Shown in pieces: positions 24,493 through 36,448 of a DNA stretch of 64,000 nucleotides. Position 1 is the first letter of the stretch, and every line of letters begins with the position of its first letter. The DNA lies in assembly GCA_947462335.1 (NCBI GenBank), contig OX381717.1, positions 14,499,166 through 14,563,165 of the forward strand, written 5' to 3'. This DNA comes from Harmothoe impar (lineage: Eukaryota > Annelida > Polychaeta > Phyllodocida > Polynoidae). The notes beneath the pieces were generated by a model. It was not told the origin of the DNA. It did no database searches and was given only the letters and a program-made list of their open reading frames with translations. The position numbers and the translations under genes were made by a program.

Positions 24493-25398
24493 TATATATG
24501 TAGGAGAATATGCAGTAGTCTACAATGGCCGAAAACCATCTTACATTCTGGTAGTACAACATTACAATATTAATAATCAGTTCAGGTACATCAGGATAAT
24601 CACTCTTCCTAAAAACACTTGTCTTTTTTACTTTTAATCATCAAGCAGTTCTGATTGCTGCAGTCAAATATCCTTTGTACATCATTATCTAATTGAATTC
24701 TTGATGCCTCACGTGAGTCACCGCTGGCTACAAGCACAATGTGATCTATACTTATTACAAATCACCATTTCTTTCCTATTTTCCTTATTCACAACTAGGG
24801 TTTGTACCTCAATGTCACCCCTTTTAAATTATGCATCGTCAATAACAGTAGTATGACAGGCCCATGCATCATTTACATAAGTAACTAGGCCTCAACTTCA
24901 AGGTCCAATCTGAAAATGTTGTTGCCTATCCATTTCACATTATCATTTTCAATATTGTCATTTAACCAAGATTCATTCATACAAAATACATTGACATCAT
25001 TCCTAAAATATTACCAGTGGCAGTTACCAGATCCTACCCATTGAAGTTTGGGGAATTAGAATAGTGTAAATGATGAACAGCCTTTAGAAATTAGAACAAG
25101 ATTGTATTCATCATGGATCAGTGTATACATATTCAAGAATCAATGCTGATTAACAAAGGAACAACCCAAAGCCCATTCTGACAGTCAGCCATGTAGAGTA
25201 CACAGCGATAGGTTGGTACCTTGGCTATGTATTCTGAGCAGGTGTACCACCCGTAGACAGCTGGTCACTTGAACTATCCACATAGGCTTGACAGGTGGGG
25301 TGGAGTTTGACAAACCAGACCCCTCTGATATGGTAACCTCATGTTTGACTAGCTGGTAGGTATTATCCTGGGAGTGATATTCTATGGTTAACAGTTCA

Positions 25399-25406
25399 TA
25401 TAAATA
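25399..25406 (+). promoter_or_regulatory. TATA box of the peptide-precursor gene
   Basis: TATAAATA stands about 30 bases before a plausible initiator (ctcatca near 25427) and 85 bases before the only ATG followed by a signal peptide. The spacing is canonical for RNA polymerase II. Confidence 0.7.
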
Positions 25407-25490
25407 AGGCAGGTATCAGTGAGTGCTCATCAGGAACATCCACTCCATCACAGACGTCCTACAATACCTGTCAGAAACCTACTCACCAAG

Positions 25491-28400
25491 ATGAAGTACC
25501 TGCTTTTTGCCCTCTGCCTGCTTGCTGTCACACTCCAGTGTCAGGGATGGGCTATCGTAAGTTCATATTCATATAGACTATAATATGTCAAAAAGGAGGA
25601 CAATTTGAGGATACTATCTTATGAGGATAATATTTCATGAAGTGTACCAGATATTATCAGAACATGAGTATTACAATATGAAAATCATCTTCAACTCAAT
25701 AGTGCAATAGGCTAAATTATATTTCATGTGGTTCTTTACTTTAAACCAACAGTAAATTCTACTGCCCGTGTGATAGGATACTGTAATACATACCTTAAAA
25801 CTAAAATAGATTCTACTGCTCTGCTACATTTACTAGTTAGTCATCGGATAGTTTATGCTTGTGTAATCACAGATAGGAGCACTAAGTTCATATTCATATA
25901 GACTATAATATGTCTACTAGGATATCTATTTCGGATATCTATTAAGTGTTCTGACAGAGTATCCTTCAGCAATCACAGATGAGAGCACTGTCACAACCTC
26001 TAAAGTATTAGGCTTCAAGCCATTTGCATAACACACTTATACTAAGCCAGAGAAGAAATTTGATCTTGAGGAAGCTATATTCTCTTTCATTTGTTGATAT
26101 TAACTGTCATGGTTTTGTAATGGTACTAAATTGACATGTAAAAGCATAAAAACTCTGTTTCCATTGATAAGCAATATGATAACCAAGCATTACCCTATAG
26201 AGATAATATTTACATTACAGAAGAAGAATGCTGCCAAGATGAAATGTCCTGGTTGGAGCTGCAAGAAAGTAAGTACTCTAATGTTTATCTTTGTTCTTTT
26301 TCTTTATTGATCAAAATTAACATGTATGGTGATTGATGTTCAACTATGTCAGATGAATACATTAGGGTTAATGGTCCTACATTGACATGTGCTATAGATA
26401 CAATGAAAACTTATTCTGTTTCAATTGATGAGAATATTTCACATTAAACAGACTGCCCCACAATTTGGTTATGGCACATATCAAGCAGTAAGTACTCTAA
26501 TGTCTATCTTTTATCTCTTTCGTTATTGATGGAAGTTAAGGGTTCCATATATGCTTCAGTAGTCATGGATGGGAGCACTCAGATTTTCGGTATAGTATCT
26601 GGGTCTAAGACATTTGCTTAACACATTTATACCTAGTCATAGAAGAAATACGGTGATTTGATGAGTGGACATAACAGATGGCTGCCTTCTGATATTCATC
26701 TGTGTTTTACCCCTTATTTATCTAAGTCAACATTTATGGTGATTGTTGTTTAATTGAGTCGGATGAATAGTACAGGTTGATTTACATTTCATATGGTATG
26801 CTTTTTACCTGTCACAACCTCTATAGTATTCGGGTTCAAGCCATTTGCTTAACACACTTATACCTATCCAAAGAAGAGATTTGACCTCAATGAAGCACAT
26901 TAAGTTTCATTGGTTAGTTATAACTGTCATGGTTTTGCAATGGTACTACATTGACATGTGCTATAGATACAATAAAAACTAATTCTGTTTCCATTGATAA
27001 ACAATATGATAACCCACCCTTTCCCTATATAGAGAGAATATTTCACATTACAGCCTAAGAAGACACAGACTGCCTCACAATATGGTATTACAGCCAACCA
27101 AGTAGTAAGTACTCTGATGTCTATCTTTTATCTTTTTCTTTATTGATGGACATTAAGGGTTTTATGCTTCAGTAGTCATGGATTGGAGCACTGTAATTAC
27201 TGCTATAGTATCTGGGCTTAAGACCTTACTTAACACACTTATACCTAGGTGGTGAAAACCCAGACATTTTCATGAAAGTGGACCCTCGTAAGGGCGACTT
27301 TTCCTTGATGAGTGGACCCTTGTTTGGGCGATTTGGTAGAAAAAGTACCCTTCCAAGCTGCACACATGTGTATACAAAATATACTGTGCCCCCCTCCCCG
27401 GGGTTATTCAAATTTCATGTGGTCCTTTTTTTTACTGTAAACCAACAGTATATTCTATCACCAATGTAATATGATACTGTAGGGGTTGGATTCCCCATGC
27501 CTGGGTGGTAAACCAGCAAGCGGGTATCATTTGGGTAATCCGGCTCCCCTCCATACTATACCGATTCAGTAACTTATGGCATGGTCAATTTCTCAGACGG
27601 GGATGTAGCTCAGTGGTGGAGCACTTGGCTTCGGAGTCAGGAGGTTGTGGGTTTGACTCCTGCTTTCTCCAGATGATTTTTCCGCCACCGTTACAATACT
27701 GTGATATATACTGTAGAACCATAGTAGATTCTGCTGCTCAGCTACATTTACGTTTGTGGCACTACTTAGGGAGAGGAGAAATAAGTTGATTTGAGAAGAG
27801 AGTGTCATCATCTTGATAAATCAGATTGAGTTTCATTGGTTGACTTGGATTGTAATAGTATTGCATTGACTAGTGCTATATATACAATGAAGAAATAATT
27901 TAGTTTCAATTCATAATTCAGTTTCAGTTTCAATTGATAAGCAATATGATAACTCACACTTAATCTATAGAGTGAATATTTATATTACACAGAAGAAAGT
28001 GAAGGATGCAATTGCCAGTGCAGTAAGTACCCTGATGTTTATTTTTAAATGAATTCACAAAATATGAAGCTGCGTAGCCCTAAGCACTGAGCCTCATATT
28101 TGTAAAAAGGTGAATAACCAGCCCTCATATTTTGCAAAACCTCGGTATTTCACAAATACTTCACTTCCAGTCTGGCTGTTTCTATCAATTTTAGAATAAA
28201 GTAAACTGCTCAGCTACATTTTCTTTTGTGGCAATACTTGGTATGCTTTAGTAGTCACAGATGGCAGCACTGTCAGTATCCATATAGTATCTGGGTTCAT
28301 GACTAATTCAGCTATAGATACAATAAATACTCTGTTTCAATTGATAACCAATATGATAACCAAGCATTACCCTACAGAGATAATATTTACATTACAGAGG

Positions 28401-31400
28401 AAGAATGCTGCCAAGTGGAAATGTTCTGGTTGGAGCTGCAAGAAAGTAAGTACTCTGATGTTAATCTTTGTTCTTCTTCTTTATTGATCAAAATTAACAT
28501 GTATGGTGATTGATGTTTAACTATGTCAGATGAATAGATTAGGGTTAATGGTCCTACATTGACATGTGCTATAGATACAATGACAACTTATTCTGTTTCA
28601 ATAGATGAGAATATTTCACATTAAACAGACTGCCCCACAATTTGGTTATGGCACCTATCAAGCAGTAAGTACTCTAATGTCTATCTGTTATCTCTTTCGT
28701 TATTGATGGAAGTTAAGGGTTCTATGCTTCAGTAGTCATAGATGGGAGCACTCAAATTTTCGGTATAGTATCTGGGTCTAAGACATTTTCTTAACACATT
28801 TATACCTAGTCATAGAAGAAATACGGTGATTTGATGAGTGGACATTACAGATGGCTGCCTTCTGATATTTATCTGTGTTTTTCCCCTTATTTATCTAAGT
28901 CAACATTTATGGTGATTGTTGTTTAATTGAGTCGGATGAATAGTACAGGTTGATTTATATTTCATATGGTATTCTTTTTACCCGTCCCAACCTCTATAGT
29001 ATTCGGGTTCAAGCCATTTGCTTAACACACTTATACCTATCCAAAGAAGAGATTTGACCTCAATGAAGCACATTAAGTTTCATTGGTTAGTTTTAACTGT
29101 CATGGTTTTGCAATGGTACTACATTGACATGTGCTATAGATACAATAAAAACTAATTCTGTTTCCATTGATAAACAATATGATAACCCACCCTTTCCCTA
29201 TATAGAGAGAATATTTCACATTACAGCCTAAGAAGACACAGACTGCCTCACAATATGGTATTACAGCCAACCAAGTAGTAAGTACTCTGATGTCTATCTT
29301 TTATCTCTTTCTTTATTGATGGACATTAAGGATTTTATGCTTCAGTAGTCATGGATTGGAGCACTGTAATTACTGCTATAGTATCTGGGCTTAAGACCTT
29401 ACTTAACACACTTATACCTAGGTGGTGAAAACCCAGACATTTTCATGAAAGTGGACCCTCGTAAGGGCGACTTTCCCTTGATGAGTGGACCCTTGTTTGG
29501 GCGATTTGGTAGAAAAAGTACCCTTCCAAGCTGCACACATGTGTATACAAAATATATTGTGCCCCCCTCCCCGGGGTTATTCAAATTTCATGTGGTCCTT
29601 TTTTTTTTTACTGTAAGCCAACAGTATATTCTATCACCAATGTAATATTATACTATAGGGGTGGGATTTCCCATGCCTGGGTGGTAAACCAGCAAGGGGG
29701 TATCATTTGGGTAATCCGGCTCCCCTCCATACTATACCGATTCAGTAACTTACGGCATGGTCAATTTCTCAGACGGGGATGTAGCTCAGTGGTAGAGCAC
29801 TTGGCTTCGGAGTCAGGAGGTCGTGGGTTTGACTCCTGCTTTCTCCAGATGATTTTTCCGCCACCGTTACAATACTGTGATATATACTGTAGAACCATAG
29901 TAGATCCTGCTGCTCAGCTACATTTACGTTTGTGGCACTACTTAGGGAGAGGAGAAATAAGTTGATTTGAGAAGAGAGTGTCATCATCTTGATAAATCAG
30001 ATTGAGTTTCATTGGTTGACTTGGATTGTAATAGTATTGCATTGACTAGTGCTATATATACAATGAAGAAATAATTTAGTCTCAATTCATAATTCAGTTT
30101 CAGTTTCAATTGATAAGCAATATGATAACTCACACTTAATCTATAGAGTGAATATTTATATTACACAGAAGAAAGTGAAGGATGCAATTGCCAGTGCAGT
30201 AAGTACCCTGATGTTTATTTTTAAATGAATTCACAAAATATGAAGCTGCGTAGCCCTAAGCACTGAGCCTCATATTTGTAAAAAGGTGAATAACCAGCCC
30301 TCATATTTTGCAAAACCTCGGTATTTCACAAATACTTCACTTCCAGTCTGGCTGTTTCTATCAATTTTAGAATAAAGTAAACTGCTCAGCTACATTTTCT
30401 TTTGTGGCAATACTTGGTATGCTTTAGTAGTCACAGATGGCAGCACTGTCAGTATCCATATAGTATCTGGGTTCATGACTAATTCAGCTATAGATACAAT
30501 AAATACTCTGTTTCAATTGATAACCAATATGATAACCAAGCATTACCCTATAGAGATAATATTTACATTACAGAGGAAGAATGCTGCCAAGACGAAATGT
30601 ACTGGTTGGTTCTGCAAGAAAGTAAGTACTCTGATGTTAATCTTTGTTCTTTTTCTTTATTGATCAAAATTAACATGTATGGTGATTGATGTTTAACTAT
30701 GTCAGATGAATAGATTAGGGTTAATGGTCCTACATTGACATGTGCTATAGATCCAATGAAAACTTATTCTGTTTCAATTGATGAGAATATTTCACATTAA
30801 ACAGACTGCCCCACAATTTGGTTATGGCACCTATCAAGCAGTAAGTACTCTAATGTCTATCTTTTATCTCTTTCGTTATTGATGGAAGTTAAGGGTTCTA
30901 TGCTTCAATAGTCATGGATGGGAGCACTCAGATTTTAGGTATAGTATCTGGGTGTAAGACATTTGCTTAACACATTTATACCTAGTCATAGAAGAAATAT
31001 GGTGATTTGATGAGTGGACATTACAGATGGCTGCCTTCTGATATTTATCTGTGTTTTTCCCCTTATTTATCTAAGTCAACATTTATGGTGATTGTTGTTT
31101 AATTGAGTCGGATGAATAGTACAGGTTGATTTATATTTCATATGGTATTCTTTTTACCTGTCCCAACCTCTATAGTATTCGGGTTCAAGCCATTTGCTTA
31201 ACACACTTATACCTATCCAAAGAAGAGATTTGACCTCAATGAAGCACATTAAGTTTCATTGGTTAGTTTTAACTGTCATGGTTTTGCAATGGTACTACAT
31301 TGACATGTGCTATAGATACAATAAAAACTAATTCTGTTTCCATTGATAAACAATATGATAACCCACCCTTTCCCTATATAGAGAGAATATTTCACATTAC

Positions 31401-32940
31401 AGCCTAAGAAGACACAGACTGCCTCACAATATGGTATTACAGCCAACCAAGTAGTAAGTACTCTGATGTCTATCTTTTATCTCTTTCTTTATTGATGGAC
31501 ATTAAGGATTTTATGCTTCAGTAGTCATGGATTGGAGCACTGTAATTACTGCTATAGTATCTGGGTTTAAGACCTTACTTAACACACTTATACCTAGGTG
31601 GTGAAAACCCAGACATTTTCATGAAAGTGGACCCTTGTAAGGGCGACTTTTCCTTGATGAGTGGACCCTTGTTTGGGCGATTTGGTAGAAAAAGTACCCT
31701 TCCAAGCTGCACACATGTATATACAAAATATACTGTGCCCCCCTCCCCGGGGTTATTCAAATTTCATGTGGTCCTTTTTTTTTTTACTGAAAACCAACAG
31801 TATATTCTATCACCAATGTAATATGATACTGTAGGGGTGGGATTTCCCATGCCTGGGTGGTAAACCAGCAAGGGGGTATCATTTGGGTAATCCGGCTCCC
31901 CTCCGTACTATACCGATTCAGTAACTTACGGCATGGTCAATTTCTCAGACGGGGATGTAGCTCAGTGGTAGAGCACTTGGCTTCAGAGTCAGGAGGTCGT
32001 GGGTTTGACTCCTGCTTTCTCCAGATGATTTTTCCGCCACCGTTACAATACTGTGATATATACTGTAGAACCATAGTAGATCCTGCTGCTCAGCTACATT
32101 TACGTTTGTGGCACTACTTAGGGAGAGGAGAAATAAGTTGATTTGAGAAGAGAGTGTCATCATCTTGATAAATCAGATTGAGTTTCATTGGTTGACTTGG
32201 ATTGTAATAGTATTGCATTGACTAGTGCTATATATACAATGAAGAAATAATTTAGTTTCAATTCATAATTCAGTTTCAGTTTCAATTGATAAGCAATATG
32301 ATAACTCACACTTAATCTATAGAGTGAATATTTATATTACACAGAAGAAAGTGAAGGATGCAATTGCCAGTGCAGTAAGTACCCTGATGTTTATTTTTAA
32401 ATGAATTCACAAAATATGAAGCTGCGTAGCCCTAAGCACTGAGCCTCATATTTGTAAAAAGGTGAATAACCAGCCCTCATATTTTGCAAAACCTCGGTAT
32501 TTCACAAATACTTCACTTCCAGTCTGGCTGTTTCTATCAATTTTAGAATAAAGTAAACTGCTCAGCTACATTTTCTTTTGTGGCAATACTTGGTATGCTT
32601 TAGTAGTCACAGATGGCAGCACTGTCAGTATCCATATAGTATCTGGGTTCATGACTAATTCAGCTATAGATACAATAAATACTCTGTTTCAATTGATAAC
32701 CAATATGATAACCAAGCATTACCCTATAGAGATAATATTTACATTACAGAGGAAGAATGCTGCCAAGAGGAAATGTACTGGTTGGTTCTGCAAGAAAGTA
32801 AGTACTTTGATGTTAATCTTTGTTCTTTTTCTTTATTGATCAAAATAAACATGTATGGTGATTGATGTTTAACTATGTCAGCTGAATAGATTAGGGTTAT
32901 TCATATTTCATGTGGTCCGGTTTTTACATTACAGAATTAG
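25491..32940 (+). CDS. Secreted multi-peptide precursor built of tandem mini-exons
   Basis: Not a family I recognise. Exon 1 (25491-25556) encodes signal peptide MKYLLFALCLLAVTLQCQG plus WAI. Then 13 mini-exons follow in four types. Type a (48 nt) is at 26221-26268, 28398-28445, 30574-30621 and 32750-32797. Type b (36 nt) is at 26452-26487, 28629-28664 and 30805-30840. Type c (51 nt) is at 27054-27104, 29227-29277 and 31403-31453. Type d (30 nt) is at 27993-28022, 30169-30198 and 32345-32374. The last exon (32935-32940) is AAT TAG. Every donor is GTAAGT, every acceptor ends CAG and every intron is phase 0, giving 204 residues. Type a reads (K/R)KNAAKxKCxGWxCKK; b TAPQFGYGTYQA; c PKKTQTASQYGITANQV; d KKVKDAIASA. 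KK or RK pairs fall between the peptides, as in prohormone processing. It could be an antimicrobial or a neuropeptide precursor; the sequence does not decide. Confidence 0.8.
26150..28325 (+). repeat. Peptide-gene tandem unit 1
   Basis: About 2.18 kb holding one set of a, b, c and d mini-exons, a tRNA-SINE between c and d, and a long intron before the next unit. It is slightly more diverged from units 2 and 3 than they are from each other. Boundaries are approximate because intron 1 also contains older, degraded unit-like sequence. Confidence 0.8.
27599..27671 (+). repeat. tRNA-derived SINE head, unit 1
   Basis: A 73-base tRNA-like segment has a good A box (tagctcagtgg), a near-consensus B box (ggtttgactcc) and a seven-base anticodon loop CTTCGGA that would place TCG at 34-36. 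The anticodon stem pairs poorly and the acceptor arm is weak, so it is a SINE head rather than a working tRNA. The flanking text ccatactataccgattcag also occurs beside the SINE at 63868-64000. Confidence 0.7.
28326..30501 (+). repeat. Peptide-gene tandem unit 2
   Basis: The distance between equivalent exons of units 2 and 3 is exactly 2176 bases throughout, and introns differ at only a few scattered positions. Unit 2 encodes the W-K-C-S-G-W-S-C variant of the a peptide. Confidence 0.85.
29775..29847 (+). repeat. tRNA-derived SINE head, unit 2
   Basis: Same insertion carried along by unit duplication. It has A box tagctcagtgg and the same CTTCGGA loop. Confidence 0.7.
30502..32677 (+). repeat. 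Peptide-gene tandem unit 3
   Basis: Third full unit, with the T-K-C-T-G-W-F-C variant. A fourth, partial unit (about 32678-32900) contains only exon a before the sequence jumps to the terminal exon. Confidence 0.85.
31951..32023 (+). repeat. tRNA-derived SINE head, unit 3 (loop changed to TCA)
   Basis: As in units 1 and 2, but the loop reads CTTCAGA, so the nominal anticodon becomes TCA. With the poor stem this is most simply drift in a dead SINE. Confidence 0.65.
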
Positions 32941-32984
32941 GACAGAGACTGGCGATAGGAGCGGCTTAGCGTTTGGCATTGGAG

Positions 32985-32990
32985 AATAAA
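32985..32990 (+). terminator. Poly(A) signal of the peptide-precursor gene
   Basis: AATAAA lies 45 bases after the TAG stop, followed by a T/GT-rich stretch (ttttatgtttgttattt) that suits cleavage near 33005. Confidence 0.75.
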
Positions 32991-33005
32991 ATGTTAAATG
33001 TCAAC

Positions 33006-35491
33006 TTTTATGTTTGTTATTTATTGATTGATTTTCATACGACAATTGTACATTAATTAATTAGAGAGTTATTATGAAAGAGATTCAAAATCAAATTTTC
33101 TTCAAATTGATCCTTGATATTGACCCAATACCAGACTTCACTTCGATCTATTGTATTCATTATTATTCGCCATTTTTTAGCTCAAATTGTTTTTCTTCCA
33201 AATATGGTCATTGGATGGAACAAAATTGTGCACTATTTTAGTCTCCTCATTGAAACGTATATGACTGAGCATCATGGGTCCTCATTTCTGGGCTCTTACT
33301 AACCATAGTTAGATGTCTAGGGAGTTTGTGTAATGAACCATTATCTGTTACAACACTTTAGACACATCTAAGTAAGATTTAGAATGTGGAAAGAAATCAG
33401 ATATAGCCACTTCAAAAACAATGTTAACATATGTCAGTACCTCCATTTTACTATTTTTTCATTGTCCAGATATCCACTTCACCATGTTACAGTGCATTGA
33501 AGATACTCTTACATACATTTTACTATTGTATATCATGGCATGAATATAAACACTTACCTGTGCAGTGGCAGTAGGTAACAGGACAGTAGTTGTCAATGCT
33601 GTCAACAGGCGGGGATGGGCGATCTGTACTGGGGAGTGTTTCAGAAAATGTTCACAAGCTGCTGATAGCAGTTATCCTGGAAGGTGGACACCCAGTTCAG
33701 AGGTGACTTCATACAGCTGGAAACTGTGTTCAGTCTATAATGTGGTGCTGTGAAGGGGTTCGATAGGTGATGTCGAACTGGATCTAAAAGACATGCGTTC
33801 TTCTGGCAGGTCGGAGATTTCACCAAGTGTAGGTGCTGAGTGGTTATAGTCCAAATACTTCTGTGGATAGCCGTAATCACTTTGGGGTAGCCATGGTAGT
33901 GCTCTGTTATTGAAAAAAAAAAGAAAAAAAGTTGTATTACACATGTGTCGAATTTGCATGATTGTACATATAATGGCAAGCTATTGATTATTAAGGGTTT
34001 CATAGATTTATAGTCACACTTTAACACTTTAGGGCCGCAGAGCATGTTAATGCAATATGTCCTTTGTCGTCATGACACATAAATGTGACAGTCAATTCAC
34101 CAACCCTGTTTCCCCCCATAATTAAGATATGGCTTATAGAGGGGCGCCTTCCCAATAACTTTAGGCTAGTATGAAGGGAATTGTCTGCTCCTTATAACTG
34201 TCCTCTTTATAATGAGATTTCACTGTACATGGAAATACATATGGATTTTGCAATATACAATAGAAAGTGACATATTGAACCCCTCCATTTTGCTTCTTTT
34301 TAAACATCAATATCATGTAGAAACAGAGTGGATGTAATCAGAACCATTGCAATGAAATTGTGAGAGATAAGTGAGACAACTGACTTATCAAAGACCAATT
34401 TATCAAGGTTTTACTGTATGTGGTAGCCATGTATAAGTATACTGTTGTTGCATGTCCATAAGAATAATGTAATTGCAATGTATCTATTGCAATGTATCTA
34501 CTTTTAAACAAATTGATATGTTTCCCAATCAGATGTCCAAAGAATATATCCCAATTATTGGTAAACTCTGTTATTAGGTGATTCATGGCACAAACAGTGC
34601 TCTAGCTATGTATAACATCAAATCATAACCTTACCTCAAGGTGACTTTACCAGGACAGGAGGCACAAAGTTGGGCTCCGTATCTTATGTGGTGTAGATAG
34701 CAACGTGGTACAGTATTGTCTTAGTGTGCGTAAACACACTTAACCTACTGAGTACTGATAACTTGATAAAGGAGTGCAGGTCCTAGATAAATATGCCTCT
34801 GACTATTCCTACCATGGACTATTCCTCTCTAGAAAGCATCCCTAAAATGCACCTTCAATACATGGTTTAGGAAAGGTTTTTCTCCAAGTAAATTTGTAAG
34901 TGAGTGGATATTAATTATAGTCTTGGTCAACTGAGTAATTACACAAATTAAAAGCTTGTAGATCAATAGCAACACTGAAAATCCAATAGGGCTGTAAGGT
35001 CACTGGTGAGAACCTTAGGGTGATCATCATTAGGACGACCTGTGGTCATAACCAGGGAACATTTGTCTTCTTGTGCATCATTTGTTACATCAGCAGAATA
35101 TAGGTTAAGATAAGGTATTACGGCAATACCCCAACGCCTCCCCCCCATCCTCAAACCCTTATTTGGTAAGTGGGACTCATCAGAAGTAGACCTTTACTTG
35201 TGTGTATATATATGAATAATTGAAGTCAATCCTCAGAATTAAATTGGTTTTATCATTCACATATCTGTTTCGCTATCAATTGTCAACTTTTTTTTAAATA
35301 ATATGGTTGAAAGTACTTTAATATAATTTCATACAATAGTCTGGGCTGGGTTTTCAGTGTATAGCATTCATACCATGGGCTATCCCTCTACTGAAGTGTT
35401 CCTGATAATATTTTCCACCAAATTAGTCAGGTTAATAGCCCATCTTGAAAGTAAGTACAACAGTCAAAATTAACTGTGTTTAAATGCTGCA
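33006..35491. other. Intergenic between peptide gene and copy B
   Basis: Mostly A/T-rich with no assured gene. The one structure resembling an exon is on the minus strand near 33735-33901. A purine-rich homopolymer stretch near 33914-33930 is the complement of its polypyrimidine tract. Confidence 0.45.
33735..33901 (-). CDS. Possible terminal exon of an unidentified minus-strand gene
   Basis: On the minus strand a strong acceptor (long T/C tract, then aataacag) is followed by an open frame rich in Y, P, S and T, including DYGYPQKYLDYNHSAPTLGE, and ending at a stop at about 33735-33737. A GTAAGG donor on the same strand at about 34637 could belong to an upstream exon, but I could not establish a continuous reading frame. 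Low confidence; no family recognised. Confidence 0.25.
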
Positions 35492-36440
35492 TGGTAACGG
35501 GCGACCGTTACCTCACCTGGTGGGATTATAGTGAACCAGCGCTAGAGAGGCTCCCCCTGCTGATATAATCACAGACTGCTGCCTTATTCAGCACTACAGG
35601 TCTTGCTGAGGGTAATCCCGCAGAAAACTGAGAGTCATATGCAATTGTGGTAAGCAGTGAATACTGTGAGAGTACTGAATGATCAATGATTAAGTTGAAA
35701 ATAATGCCAATATTATGAAAACTAGTGGACATGGCGCTGAATGTTTGGTAGATCAAATAATAGGAAAGGGATTCTCAGTGAGTTTACATTTTTTTAAAGG
35801 CTAGACTGGGAATCAGTGAAAATGTGATTTATTCAGTGCATATTCAGGTGGAATTCAGGTGGTTTTAGGCTACAGAGCAGTGTTCAAATGTTCCATGGTT
35901 AGTAACTAACTTTGGATGAATAAGTTTTGTAGAAAGGATATATCTATCAGATCAGGGGTGATTTTCAGAAATTGTAATTGCTGTTATTGTGTATTATTTT
36001 AAAGTATATAGGAGAACCTTTTCCTTCAGTAAGACCTCTAAGACTAGATTGTCTGATGACCTCAATAAAAACACTTGACTTGCCATCTTCAGGGACTTGT
36101 GGTCTCTACTACTCTGAGTATCTTACACTGAGTGTGCCATAGTCAACAGGCATCGACTACACATAATCATGTGACCCCATGTAACCCCATGTGACTTGTT
36201 TAGACTACACTTAGATAATGCAGTCAGGTGCTATCTATTCAATACTGTAGACAGCATTCTGATACTGGTATTGATTATCTGCACATCCGTTATGACTTGC
36301 AGTTGATCTTGCTATAGTTTAAATACATACACAGCAGAACCCATCACCCACACAAGCTTGGGATCTATTATGTGAAGCCAGTCATTAGTGGACGTATTAC
36401 TCGCTCAACAAACACTGGACTCCAAGTCTACCCTAAAAGC
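35492..36440. other. Copy B equivalent of 1-920, non-coding
   Basis: No gene. It matches the start of the window, apart from an additional stretch near 35570-35602 (gatataatcacagactgctg...). Confidence 0.5.
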
Positions 36441-36448
36441 AATACAAT

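Larger units (their letters stand above)
22537..25398. other. Intergenic upstream of the peptide-precursor gene
   Basis: No gene supported. Contents: poly-C runs at 22721-22733 and 22773-22790; a promoter-like relic at about 22905-23075; a diverged LINE 3' tail near 23640-24030; and a 207-bp MITE at 24286-24492. Confidence 0.5.

Noticed and set aside
26600..26700. Extra mini-exon after the acceptor-like cattacag/atggctgcc in the b-c intron
   Set aside because: All frames stop within a few codons and no GTAAGT donor follows.
31951..32023. A suppressor-type tRNA reading UGA
   Set aside because: The anticodon and acceptor stems pair poorly and the segment is one of a SINE family; a loop change in a dead copy is the simpler reading.
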